The position numbers and the translations under genes were made by a program. A stretch of DNA of 64,000 nt. It comes from Solobacterium sp. (GTDB lineage Bacteria > Bacillota_I > Bacilli_A > Erysipelotrichales > Erysipelotrichaceae). The notes below the pieces were generated by a model. The model saw only the letters and a program-made list of their open reading frames with translations. It did no database searches and was not told the origin of the DNA. Of this stretch, positions 1-7,590 are shown in pieces; within the stretch, counting starts at the first letter, position 1; each line of letters starts with the position of its first letter. The stretch is from positions 1-64,000 of the forward strand of contig JAFRCE010000005.1 in assembly GCA_017404505.1 (NCBI GenBank), written 5' to 3'.

Positions 1-60
1 CAGAAGATCAGCAAGTCAATGACTGTTATTCAGTTTTCAGGGAATTCCCTGATAAATCGA

Positions 61-169
61 TCTGGTGACGATAGCGAAGTGGTCACACCTGTTCCCATCC
101 CGAACACAGAAGTTAAGCACTTCAGCGGCCGACATAGCCCCCTGGGTGAAGTACGCTCGTTGCCAGGTC
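61..169 (+). rRNA. rrf: 5S ribosomal RNA
   Basis: The sequence carries the conserved 5S core (GATAGCGAAG, then CCGAACACAGAAGTTAAGC). The 5' CTGGTGAC pairs with the 3' GTTGCCAG to close helix I. It is the distal gene of an rRNA operon; bases 1-60 are the end of the spacer that would follow 23S. A T-run at 169-176 directly after helix I probably terminates the operon. Exact ends are good to about 2 bases. Confidence 0.96.
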
Positions 170-204
170 TTTTTTTATGTCTGATTCTATATTAAAATAG
201 GTCT

Positions 205-1062
205 ATGCAAACAGAAGCTGAGAGAATATTTTACCGACGTTTATATATCCTGATAGGCCTGACTGCAGCAATGGTATGCGGTCTTTTTTATCTGATGTAT
301 CTGACAGCGGTAAAAGGACGCGCGACAGTTTCTGCGGAAAACAGGATTAATAAAGTACAAAAAACTGTTGAAATAGTATATGATTCTGACAGGAAAATAC
401 TGTTGCCCGCGGATGATACCGCTTCTCATAACAACGACCAGACCCAGGATCAGACGGTGAAGCCGGAAAATGAAAAGAAACCTGAGCCGCAGACAGCGGA
501 TGTCAGAAGCAACAGTTCCTTACTCCGTATTGTCAGTCCCGCCGCAAAAATCGATCCGGATTATGTGCCCAGCCAGCTGGTTATACCTGATGTTCCGATG
601 TATCAGACACAGGAACTCAGGCCGGAAGCTGCTTCGGCACTGGAAGATATGTTCGCGGCAGCTGCCCAGGATGGCTATGATCTATATCTGATCAGCGGTT
701 TCCGGTCTTATGATTATCAGGTCGGTCTGTGGAATTATTATGTAGATTATTTCGGTTTAAGTTATACTGAACATATAGATGCTCATCCAGGCGGCAGTGA
801 ACACCAGCTCGGATTATCAGTTGATATAGGAACCACGGACGATGTGTGCCGTCTTGACACCTGTTTTGGTGAAACAGGAGCCTTTGCATGGCTGCAGGAA
901 AACTCTTATAAATTCGGTTATATCGAACGATATCCCCTGAACAAAGAAGCAGTTACCGGCATCATGTATTCACCATGGAGTTTCCGTTATACCGGCAAGG
1001 AGGAAGCGGAAAAACTGCACCAATCCAGTCAGACCATGGAAGAGTACTACCACATGAATTAG
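205..1062 (+). CDS. VanY/LdcB-like D-Ala-D-Ala carboxypeptidase family protein, probably inactive
   Basis: 285 aa. One N-terminal membrane anchor (about residues 12-34) is followed by a linker and a peptidase M15B (VanY) domain on the outside of the cell. The family's first zinc motif is present as SEHQLGLSVD, with H200 and D207 in the ligand positions. The second motif, normally E-P-W-H with the catalytic Glu and third zinc ligand, reads S256-P-W-S259. Both essential residues are therefore serine, so I infer loss of peptidase activity and perhaps a peptidoglycan-binding role. There is no ribosome binding site: TAAAAT at 193-198 lies 6 bases before the ATG, suggesting a leaderless message. 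The family call is firm; inactivity is inference. Confidence 0.85.
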   Translation: MQTEAERIFYRRLYILIGLTAAMVCGLFYLMYLTAVKGRATVSAENRINKVQKTVEIVYDSDRKILLPADDTASHNNDQTQDQTVKPENEKKPEPQTADVRSNSSLLRIVSPAAKIDPDYVPSQLVIPDVPMYQTQELRPEAASALEDMFAAAAQDGYDLYLISGFRSYDYQVGLWNYYVDYFGLSYTEHIDAHPGGSEHQLGLSVDIGTTDDVCRLDTCFGETGAFAWLQENSYKFGYIERYPLNKEAVTGIMYSPWSFRYTGKEEAEKLHQSSQTMEEYYHMN

Positions 1063-1144
1063 AACACTACAGCGTATACTGAACTGTGTTATTCGTAAGA
1101 CAGAAAAGTATATCATTACGAACACTTGTGGGAGAACTTATTTT

Positions 1145-1588
1145 ATGATGACTGATCAAAAAGATGTGAAAATGACAATTTCACAAAAAATGCAGAAAAT
1201 CGGCCGTCTGGGTATTGCCTACGCGAAAGAGCGCATCCAGAACCCGGAACTATCCACAGTTCAGTATAAAGTTTGTATCACGGTTTATAACAATCCGGGT
1301 CTGAGCCAGGATTCGGTTTCCCGTGATCTCGGCATGGATAAGAGTTCGATTGCCAAACTGATATCAAAACTGATGAGTATTGATGTAATTTACAGGAAAA
1401 CAAATCCGAAAGACCGCCGCGAATACAAGCTTTTCCTGACAGAAAAAGGTCTGTCGCTGACAGAAGAATTTCTCCGCTTCCTGTTTGAATGGGAAGCCCG
1501 GATCTGTGAAAACGTTGGCGTGGACCATGCTTTGGTGCACGAACAGTTGACGGCCATTCAGAAAGAAGCAGAAAGGTTGATTGAGTAA
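1145..1588 (+). CDS. MarR family transcriptional regulator
   Basis: 147 aa, a full-length MarR winged-helix protein. The recognition region (LSQDSVSRDLGMDKSSIAKL, about residues 59-78) is followed by the wing motif DRREYKLFLT typical of the family. Helices at both ends should form the dimer interface. It binds DNA in the cytoplasm; the ligand cannot be read from sequence. GGGAGA precedes the ATG, which is followed by a second in-frame ATG. It lies just upstream of the PTS IIB-IIB-IIA genes in the same direction, so control of those genes is plausible but unproven. Confidence 0.88.
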   Translation: MMTDQKDVKMTISQKMQKIGRLGIAYAKERIQNPELSTVQYKVCITVYNNPGLSQDSVSRDLGMDKSSIAKLISKLMSIDVIYRKTNPKDRREYKLFLTEKGLSLTEEFLRFLFEWEARICENVGVDHALVHEQLTAIQKEAERLIE

Positions 1589-1621
1589 GGCGCCTGTCAT
1601 ATAATTTTTTGCTGAAACCAA

Positions 1622-1650
1622 TTGAAATGATAGCGCTTTCCGTATAAAAT
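1622..1650 (+). promoter_or_regulatory. PTS operon promoter with a cre-like CcpA site in the spacer
   Basis: TTGAAA (1622-1627), a 17-base spacer and TAAAAT (1645-1650) form a sigma-A promoter. The spacer holds TGATAGCGCTTTCC (1628-1641), which matches 13 of 14 positions of the cre consensus TGWNANCGNTNWCA. CcpA bound here would occlude RNA polymerase, giving carbon catabolite repression of the downstream PTS genes. Confidence 0.7.
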
Positions 1651-1694
1651 TTAATAGACAATAAGAAAGGTCGAAAGAAAGAAGGATTATAATT

Positions 1695-2000
1695 ATGTCT
1701 AAAAAAATCACACTTTTCTGCTCTGCAGGTATGTCAACATCTCTGTTGGTAAACAAGATGAAGGAAGAAGCCCAGAAGAAGGGCGCCGATTATGAAATCG
1801 CTGCTTATTCTCTGAACGAAGTAGACCAGTATGGTCCGCTGGCTGATGTCATTCTTGTTGGCCCGCAGGTACGTTTCGCGCTGGCAAAGCTGAAGAAGCA
1901 GTTCCCGGATAAGCCGATCGATGCAATCGATATGCGTTCCTATGGCTTGATGGATGGCAAAGCCGCTATCGCTTTAGCTGAAAAATTAATGGGTTTATAA
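1695..2000 (+). CDS. PTS lactose/cellobiose-family EIIB component, first copy
   Basis: 101 aa, the normal size of a free-standing IIB. The N-terminal loop ITLFCSAGMSTS carries the phosphorylated cysteine (C9) followed by the P-loop-like turn of the family. It accepts phosphate from IIA and passes it to the sugar held by the membrane IIC protein. A closely similar IIB gene follows 40 bases downstream, so this is a tandem duplication. A cre-overlapped promoter lies upstream. No IIC gene is adjacent; the only one in the window starts at 24585. Confidence 0.93.
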   Translation: MSKKITLFCSAGMSTSLLVNKMKEEAQKKGADYEIAAYSLNEVDQYGPLADVILVGPQVRFALAKLKKQFPDKPIDAIDMRSYGLMDGKAAIALAEKLMGL

Positions 2001-2040
2001 TTACCCTGTAATTCATTAGATAAAAAGAAGGAGAGAACAA

Positions 2041-2349
2041 ATGTCTAAGAAAATTACTTTATTCTGTGCAGCCGGTATGTCCACATCTCTGTTAGTTAAC
2101 AAGATGAAGGAAGCTGCAGCAGCAGCGGGCAAAGACTATGAAATCGCTGCTTACTCCCTCGGCGAACTTGACCAGCACGGTCCGGTAGCAGATGTTATTC
2201 TGTTAGGCCCACAGGTTCGTTTCGCAAAGGCTAAGGTTGAAGCTGCATGCCCGGGCAAGCCGATTACAGACATCCCGATGCAGATGTATGGTCTGATGGA
2301 CGGTAAGGGCACATTAGCTCTCGCCATGAAATTATTAGGAGACGAATAA
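2041..2349 (+). CDS. PTS lactose/cellobiose-family EIIB component, second copy
   Basis: 102 aa, a clear paralogue of the preceding IIB with the same ITLFCAAGMSTS active loop and C9 phosphorylation site. The C-terminal half differs more (more Ala and Pro around residues 63-80). GGAGAG stands before the ATG. The stop is followed almost directly by the IIA gene, so the three are co-transcribed. Two IIB proteins with one IIA could serve different IIC permeases or provide dosage. Confidence 0.93.
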   Translation: MSKKITLFCAAGMSTSLLVNKMKEAAAAAGKDYEIAAYSLGELDQHGPVADVILLGPQVRFAKAKVEAACPGKPITDIPMQMYGLMDGKGTLALAMKLLGDE

Positions 2350-2353
2350 GAAT

Positions 2354-2662
2354 ATGGAAGGAACAGAATTAGTTGCGTTCAATATCATCGCTTCAGTAGG
2401 AACTGCTCGTTCCAGCTATATCGCAGCAATCGATGAAGCAGCTGCTGGCAACTTTGCCGAAGCAGAAGCTCTGATCAAAGAAGGTCAGGAAGCATTCAAC
2501 GGCGGTCACGCTGCTCACCAGGAACTGCTCGTTAAGATGGCTAATGGCGAAACAGTTACAATGACTCTGCTTCTCACTCATGCTGAAGACCAGCTGATGA
2601 GTGCTGAATCTTTCGGTATTTTAGCTGAAAAATTCTTAGCTCTGTACAAGAAGCTCGGTTAA
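2354..2662 (+). CDS. PTS lactose/cellobiose-family EIIA component
   Basis: 102 aa, an all-helical trimeric IIA of the lac family. The phosphorylated histidine is H76 in the motif HAEDQLM (HAQDHLM in well-known members). It takes phosphate from HPr and gives it to the cysteine of the two IIB proteins encoded just upstream. The start is 4 bases after the second IIB stop, so translation is probably coupled. A hairpin terminator follows, which leaves the IIC component outside this transcript. Confidence 0.92.
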   Translation: MEGTELVAFNIIASVGTARSSYIAAIDEAAAGNFAEAEALIKEGQEAFNGGHAAHQELLVKMANGETVTMTLLLTHAEDQLMSAESFGILAEKFLALYKKLG

Positions 2663-2672
2663 TCTGACTCAC

Positions 2673-2711
2673 AAAAAAGGATGCGTTCAAACATTGGCGC
2701 ATTCTTTTTTT
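2673..2711 (+). terminator. Rho-independent terminator of the PTS IIB-IIB-IIA operon
   Basis: GGATGCG pairs with CGCATTC (one G-T pair) around a short loop. The flanking A-run and T-run extend the stem and provide the U-tract. Confidence 0.85.
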
Positions 2712-2733
2712 GACCCGTTCAGGAGGCAGCAGG

Positions 2734-3387
2734 ATGATAAAGGCAATCTTCTTTGATTTTGACGACACACTTGGTGACAGAGTCACGTATGCGACGGACT
2801 GTTACCGGAAAATACTGGAAGAATATGGCGGCACGGACGATCCGGTCCGGCTGGAGATGATGGTTCAGGACTGTGTTTTATGGGATGAGTTCGGCACCAC
2901 CCCGAAAACATACGTACAGCAGATGCTTGCCAGGCAATATCAGGTCATTCTGCCTTTTGAAAACTTCACCGATTACTGGATCGATCATCAATGGAAGCAT
3001 GTGGTTCCTTTTGAGGACAGTGAAGAAACTCTGAGGGTTCTTTCCACCCGTTATCAGCTGGGCATCATTTCCAACGGCCGGAGTGATGCGCAGCGGCTGA
3101 AACTGGAAACCTCAGGGCTTGCCGGTTTTTTTCCGGCGGAGCATATCATCGTCAGCGGCGACTATGATTTTGCCAAACCGGATCCGCGGATCTTCTGGGA
3201 AGCCTGTAAGCGTCTGAATGTCCGTCCGGAAGAGGCGGTCCATGTCGGGGATATCTACAGCAAGGACATTGCCGGGGCGTTAAACGCCGGTTTGAAGCCG
3301 GTCTGGATCACCCGGCAGAGCCGCAGAAGAGGCGGCGGAGATGTCCTGAAAATCGAAAATATAAGAGAGTTGCTGCTTTATTTCTAA
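2734..3387 (+). CDS. HAD-superfamily hydrolase (subfamily IA, YjjG-like)
   Basis: 217 aa from the ATG at 2734, which has AGGAGG eight bases upstream; an in-frame TTG at 2710 lies inside the terminator and is rejected. Motif I is DFDDTLGD, motif II ISNGRSD, the lysine is in KPDPRIF, and motif IV is VGDIYSKD. The helical cap between motifs I and II marks subfamily C1, which includes small-molecule phosphatases such as pyrimidine nucleotidases. The substrate is unknown. It sits alone between the PTS terminator and the transketolase genes. Confidence 0.85.
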   Translation: MIKAIFFDFDDTLGDRVTYATDCYRKILEEYGGTDDPVRLEMMVQDCVLWDEFGTTPKTYVQQMLARQYQVILPFENFTDYWIDHQWKHVVPFEDSEETLRVLSTRYQLGIISNGRSDAQRLKLETSGLAGFFPAEHIIVSGDYDFAKPDPRIFWEACKRLNVRPEEAVHVGDIYSKDIAGALNAGLKPVWITRQSRRRGGGDVLKIENIRELLLYF

Positions 3388-3401
3388 TGAAAGCGATTAC
3401 C
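3388..3401 (+). promoter_or_regulatory. cre-like CcpA site upstream of transketolase
   Basis: TGAAAGCGATTACC matches the cre consensus at 13 of 14 positions (last base C instead of A). It starts directly after the HAD stop codon and about 85 bases upstream of the transketolase start, so it could repress or activate that operon depending on where the promoter lies. Confidence 0.55.
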
Positions 3402-3485
3402 CTCTGTTTGCGAATTATTTAATAAGTGCAGCTCAGAAATAATATGTTATGATTGAACGGCACAAGGAAGGAGTGTATACGTCTT

Positions 3486-4301
3486 ATGGATATTGAGGTA
3501 ATGCGTCAGCATGCGAAAAACATAAGAATCAGTATTATCAAGGAAACCGCAGCAGCGAAGTCAGGTCATCCGGGAGGATCACTGAGTGCCGCTGATATTA
3601 TGACCGTTCTGTACTTTGCTGTAATGGATTTTACAGCTGAAAATGCCGGTTCTCTGGACCGTGACAGATTTGTCCTCTCAAAGGGACATGCTTCACCTGC
3701 GTTATATGCTGTTCTGGCTGAAAAGGGAGTGATCTCCCATGATGAGCTGCTGACTTTCAGAGGTCTGCACTCCAGACTGCAGGGCCATCCGGATATGAAT
3801 GCGCTGGATGGAATTGATATGACGACCGGTTCACTGGGTCAGGGACTCTCCGCCGCCATCGGTATGTGTCTGGCCAATAAGCTGGATGGAAATTCTCACC
3901 GTGTCTACTGTCTGATCGGCGACGGCGAAGCGGAAGAAGGCCAGATCTGGGAAGCAGCCATGGCAGCTGCCCACTATAACTGTGACAACCTGTGCGCCAT
4001 TATCGATGAAAACGGCCTGCAGATCGACGGCCCGACAGCCGAGGTAATCGGCCCGGCTCCGTTCGAGGATAAATTCCGTGCGTTCGGATGGAATGTTCTC
4101 AGTATTGACGGACATGATTACGAAGCAATCTACAATGCCCTGATGGCAGCGAAGGAATGCAAGGGAAAACCGACCTGCATCGTTGCCAAGACGGTTAAGG
4201 GAAAAGGTGTCTCCTTTATGGAGAATCAGGTCAACTGGCATGGTGTTGCCCCGAACGCGGAACAGCGTGATGCCGCTCTGAAAGAACTGGAGGCAGCGTA
4301 A
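3486..4301 (+). CDS. Transketolase, N-terminal (thiamine diphosphate-binding) subunit
   Basis: 271 aa, half of a split transketolase. The subunit carries SKGHAS, GSLGQGL and the ThDP motif beginning GDGEAEEGQ and ending in DENGLQ. With the downstream subunit it moves two-carbon ketol units between sugar phosphates in the non-oxidative pentose phosphate pathway. AAGGAAGGAG precedes the ATG at 3486 with a slightly long gap. An upstream in-frame TTG (3453) overlaps that site and is unlikely. The next gene begins one base after the stop. Confidence 0.93.
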   Translation: MDIEVMRQHAKNIRISIIKETAAAKSGHPGGSLSAADIMTVLYFAVMDFTAENAGSLDRDRFVLSKGHASPALYAVLAEKGVISHDELLTFRGLHSRLQGHPDMNALDGIDMTTGSLGQGLSAAIGMCLANKLDGNSHRVYCLIGDGEAEEGQIWEAAMAAAHYNCDNLCAIIDENGLQIDGPTAEVIGPAPFEDKFRAFGWNVLSIDGHDYEAIYNALMAAKECKGKPTCIVAKTVKGKGVSFMENQVNWHGVAPNAEQRDAALKELEAA

Positions 4302-4302
4302 G

Positions 4303-5229
4303 ATGGCTAAGGCGACGAGAGACGCTTACGGTGAGCAAATCAAAGAACTTGCCGCTCAGAATCCGAAGATCGTGGCGCTGGACGCTGACCTGGCCGGTTC
4401 CACAAAAGCGGCGGAAGTAAAAAAAGTCGCGCCGGAGCGGTTCTTTGACATGGGTATTGCCGAAGCTGACATGATCGGTGTTTCTGCGGGTCTGGCAGCA
4501 AGCGGGTATATTCCGTTCGCTTCATCTTTCGCGATGTTCTGCACCGGCAGAGTCTGGGAACAGATCCGCAACAGCGTTGCTTATCCGGGACTGAACGTCA
4601 AGATCGTCGGTTCGCACAGCGGTATTACCGTCGGTGAGGACGGAGTTACCCATCAGGCGATCGAAGATATGGCGATCATGCGTGATATCACCGGTCTCGC
4701 TGTATATGTTCCATGTGACCCGACGGAAACGAAAGCCGTGATCCGTCATGTCGCGGAAACAGATGGTCCGTGCTATGTACGCCTCGGCCGTTCGAAGGTG
4801 GAAGACGTCTATCCGGAAGGAACTGATCTCGATGTCACCAAGGTTCGTATTCTGAAAAGCGGCAGTAAGATCGCGGTGTTTGCCTGCGGACTGATGGTGC
4901 AGTCTTCGCTTGGCGCTGCCGAACTGCTGAAAAAAGAAGGCATTGATGTTACTGTCGTCGATGTCTGCGCGATCAAGCCGTGCGATGAAGAAGGAATTAT
5001 CAATATCCTGAAAGATCATGAGACGATCTTTACGGTAGAGGAGCATTCCGTTACCGGCGGCCTCGGTTCCATGATCTGTGAAGTGGCGGCTGAATACTGC
5101 CCGCGCCGTATTTACCGTATCGGTATGTATGGTTTTGCCGGTTCCGGCAGCTGGGACGTTCTCCTGAAGGAGTACAAACTTGACAGTCAGGGTGTCTACG
5201 AACAGATCAAGGAAAGACTGAACGGCTGA
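4303..5229 (+). CDS. Transketolase, C-terminal subunit
   Basis: 308 aa, containing the pyrimidine-binding and C-terminal domains of transketolase (1-deoxyxylulose-5-phosphate synthase-like architecture). Visible family features are the DADLAGST region near the N-terminus, MGIAEADM with the Glu that activates thiamine, FCTGRVWEQIRNS, and a C-terminal domain ending in GFAGSGSW. It starts one base after the N-terminal subunit stop, so the two are translationally coupled and should form one heteromeric enzyme. A terminator follows. Confidence 0.93.
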   Translation: MAKATRDAYGEQIKELAAQNPKIVALDADLAGSTKAAEVKKVAPERFFDMGIAEADMIGVSAGLAASGYIPFASSFAMFCTGRVWEQIRNSVAYPGLNVKIVGSHSGITVGEDGVTHQAIEDMAIMRDITGLAVYVPCDPTETKAVIRHVAETDGPCYVRLGRSKVEDVYPEGTDLDVTKVRILKSGSKIAVFACGLMVQSSLGAAELLKKEGIDVTVVDVCAIKPCDEEGIINILKDHETIFTVEEHSVTGGLGSMICEVAAEYCPRRIYRIGMYGFAGSGSWDVLLKEYKLDSQGVYEQIKERLNG

Positions 5230-5255
5230 GCCAAAAAAGTATTATGTCAACACAG

Positions 5256-5281
5256 AACCGGGAGTGAATCCCGGTTTTTTT
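5256..5281 (+). terminator. Rho-independent terminator of the transketolase operon
   Basis: ACCGGGA pairs with TCCCGGT around a five-base loop, followed by seven T residues. Confidence 0.9.
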
Positions 5282-5311
5282 CTGTCTTGATATATTCCTT
5301 TGCCGGCTGTC

Positions 5312-5371
5312 TTGTAATTTGTGAAAAAAATAATTATAATCAGTATATGATAACTGAACGCGTTCAGTTAT
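5312..5371 (+). promoter_or_regulatory. Promoter and TetR operator (22-bp perfect palindrome)
   Basis: TTGTAA (5312-5317), a 17-base spacer and a consensus TATAAT (5335-5340) make a strong promoter. At 5350-5371, from about +4, lies the perfect palindrome ATAACTGAACG/CGTTCAGTTAT. TetR-family dimers bind such sites, and a position just after the start site suits autorepression of the operon that begins with the TetR gene. Confidence 0.85.
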
Positions 5372-5425
5372 ATCTGCGAAAGACAATTGCGACAGGAATG
5401 ATTCTGCTTATGAGAGGAGGCCTGG

Positions 5426-5956
5426 ATGCCGCGTGCCGCGAAGGATACAAGAGAAAGGATACTGCAAGCTGCCCGTGAACAGCTGCTTGAGCATTCTGAC
5501 GAAGCCTTTTCCATGCGCAGGATCGCTGGACTTTCCGGCGTTTCAGCCGGAACGATCTATAACCATTTTCCCGATAAGGACAGTCTGATCGCGGCCATCA
5601 TGATCGAAGACTGGCACCGGGCACTGGCTCTGATGGACAGAAGATGTCAGCGGGCGAAGAGTTTTACGGCTGGCGTCGCCGGTATCTATAAATCATTGTC
5701 GGATTTTGTCGATGTGTACCGGAGCACCTGGATGGATTACCGTGTTTCCGGCAATTATGCCATTATGCAGAACCGCCGGCATAAGGAACTCGTCAGTGAA
5801 ATCGCCGCGTATATCAGAAGTCTTCTGGAACGGTTTGCCCAGGAGAAGGATCTGAACATGGATATTATCCTGGCGGAAAACATTCTGACCGCGGCGGTCC
5901 GGAAGGATATTGATCTGGAGACTCTTCTGCAGCTGGCGGCATATATCGCAGATTAA
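5426..5956 (+). CDS. TetR/AcrR family transcriptional repressor
   Basis: 176 aa. The N-terminal helix-turn-helix (about residues 8-50: ILQAAREQLL, MRRIAGLSGVSAGTIYNHF) has the family's characteristic tyrosine-asparagine-histidine-phenylalanine end. The remainder is the helical ligand-binding and dimer domain. GAGAGGAGG precedes the ATG. It is the first gene of an operon of oxidoreductase-like and membrane proteins and is followed 16 bases later by the next gene. The 22-bp palindrome upstream is the expected autoregulatory operator. The ligand is probably the substrate of the operon. Confidence 0.92.
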   Translation: MPRAAKDTRERILQAAREQLLEHSDEAFSMRRIAGLSGVSAGTIYNHFPDKDSLIAAIMIEDWHRALALMDRRCQRAKSFTAGVAGIYKSLSDFVDVYRSTWMDYRVSGNYAIMQNRRHKELVSEIAAYIRSLLERFAQEKDLNMDIILAENILTAAVRKDIDLETLLQLAAYIAD

Positions 5957-5972
5957 AAAGAGGTGAAAAGAA

Positions 5973-6908
5973 ATGAGCAGTTTTAAAGACCTGAGGATCG
6001 TCGATAACTTTTATCAGACATCACTGTTTTTCCCAATGCCGGTCGTGCTGATCAGCACATTGACCGATGACGGGAAAACGACATGCGGCCCGTATTCGCT
6101 GGTGCAGCCGTTCTATATTGCCGGCAAAGACTATTACGCGATGATGCTGTGCTGTCGCAATTCCAGCAATACCGCCCAGAATCTGATCAAACACAAGAAA
6201 TGTGTTCTGAACTTCCTGCCTGATAAGAAAGCATATTTCAAGGAAACCGTCCGGCTGGGCTGGCCAGGGGATACACCGGAAGAAAAAATGAAGGATTTCC
6301 GCTTTACCCTTGAAGACGGTCTGATGAAACAGATTGATCCGCAGGGGACATATCCGCAGGTAATCGCGGAAGCGTTCCAGGCAATGGAATGTACATGGAT
6401 GGACAATCTGGAACATTGCGAAGACACACCGACGCTGCCGGAAGGTGCCGATCATTATGAGCAGGCAAGCTACCATGATTTCAACGGCATCACGTCACCG
6501 TACGGCGCGCATTTTGTCCTCCGTGTGGATAAGATCCTGATGAAGGAAAAATACTACAACGCTATTGTCAATGGTGTGAAGCGCTTCGATTTCCCGCCCT
6601 GCCCGGTTGACTATGGTTACCGTGATTCCAAGAACTTCTGGTATCACAAGCACAATTTCATGATTCCGGAACTGCTGCCGATGCGCAAAACAACCGTGCA
6701 GTCAGTCCGCTACGCAGCCGACCGTATCGATCCGAGTATTCGTTTTACCGATGATGCTCTGGAAAAACTGGTCAATGTGCCGCGTGTCTTCCTGCCGACT
6801 GTCCTGAAAGGCTGCATTAAGTGGGCCAAAGAAAACGGGGTCAGTGAAATCACGGCCAGGGAAATGGAAATTATTAACGATAAGAGGAATAAGGAAAAGA
6901 AAAAATGA
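5973..6908 (+). CDS. Flavin reductase-like FMN-binding split-barrel protein
   Basis: 311 aa. The N-terminal 110 residues (PVVLISTLTDDGKTTCGPYSL, followed by CCRNSSNTAQN) match the flavin reductase-like split beta-barrel that binds FMN, where the NTAQNL stretch usually touches the flavin. The family includes flavin reductases and oxidoreductases that act on bulky substrates. The C-terminal third (from about residue 225) is extra and Lys/Arg-rich, resembling a small helical cap. It overlaps the next gene by four bases, so the operon is tightly coupled. The substrate is unknown. Confidence 0.72.
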   Translation: MSSFKDLRIVDNFYQTSLFFPMPVVLISTLTDDGKTTCGPYSLVQPFYIAGKDYYAMMLCCRNSSNTAQNLIKHKKCVLNFLPDKKAYFKETVRLGWPGDTPEEKMKDFRFTLEDGLMKQIDPQGTYPQVIAEAFQAMECTWMDNLEHCEDTPTLPEGADHYEQASYHDFNGITSPYGAHFVLRVDKILMKEKYYNAIVNGVKRFDFPPCPVDYGYRDSKNFWYHKHNFMIPELLPMRKTTVQSVRYAADRIDPSIRFTDDALEKLVNVPRVFLPTVLKGCIKWAKENGVSEITAREMEIINDKRNKEKKK

Positions 6909-7585
6909 TGGATCTTGGAGCATTGCGCAGCAGTATTGTGAATGTCTTTGCGTCGGACGGGCTCAGAGAACTGCCCAAAGATGAGTATTCTGCCGGTAAA
7001 TATCCAAAACTTCTTCCGGTCATGCATTTTGTCATTGACCGGTACAGACTGGAAGGCTTCGGACATCTGATGACAATGCATACCACGTCCAAAGTCGGCA
7101 TGGAACTGCTGACGGTGGCCCTGATGCCGTATGAGGGCAGTGACGTTCCGTTTATGCTGCTGGACATCATGCAGATGAACAAGCGGATCATTGTGTTCGT
7201 CGAGTATTATGACTGCACGGCAGATCATCCGGCGCAGCCGCTGCTGCAGGCAGTCGCGGACAAATATGCCGCACTGAACGCATATGATGAGAAACCGGCA
7301 TGGTATGTGAAGGAAAGAGCGCCGTATTCACTGATCAAGGAAGGCACTCCGGATGACGCGAAACTCATGCAGGAATGCGTTCTCGTGTCGGTAACGAGCT
7401 ATCGTGAAGTCATGCGGGAAGCAAAGAAGAATCCTGCCAACCTGGCGGGACTGGAAGTATTCCGCGAACGCATGATCAAGGAAGGAAATCCGTCTTCGGA
7501 GATCCTGAACAAAGTACTGGGAAAAGAAGGGGCAGCCACATTCTTCAGAAAATGCGTTATGCCGCTGAATGATAAAGGAGAATAA
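6905..7585 (+). CDS. Unknown protein, possible ferredoxin-dependent bilin reductase (FDBR) fold
   Basis: 226 aa, soluble, no signal peptide. I do not recognise it with certainty. Two stretches resemble the bilin reductase family: the central strand pair with VPFMLLDIMQMNKRIIVFVE, where bilin reductases have a D-P-rich strand and an aspartate facing the bilin, and the C-terminal stretch EILNKVLGKEGAATFFRKCV, which resembles the family's closing RVLE-FG-A-YM helices. It overlaps the flavoprotein gene upstream and is followed 5 bases later by the SDR gene. An ATGATG start lies inside the upstream stop. The fold assignment is a hypothesis from visual comparison only. Confidence 0.4.
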   Translation: MMDLGALRSSIVNVFASDGLRELPKDEYSAGKYPKLLPVMHFVIDRYRLEGFGHLMTMHTTSKVGMELLTVALMPYEGSDVPFMLLDIMQMNKRIIVFVEYYDCTADHPAQPLLQAVADKYAALNAYDEKPAWYVKERAPYSLIKEGTPDDAKLMQECVLVSVTSYREVMREAKKNPANLAGLEVFRERMIKEGNPSSEILNKVLGKEGAATFFRKCVMPLNDKGE

Positions 7586-7590
7586 CAAAA

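Noticed and set aside
1..60. Additional RNA gene before the 5S rRNA
   Set aside because: The sequence is a short AT-rich spacer without tRNA or other RNA signatures; it is the 23S-5S spacer.
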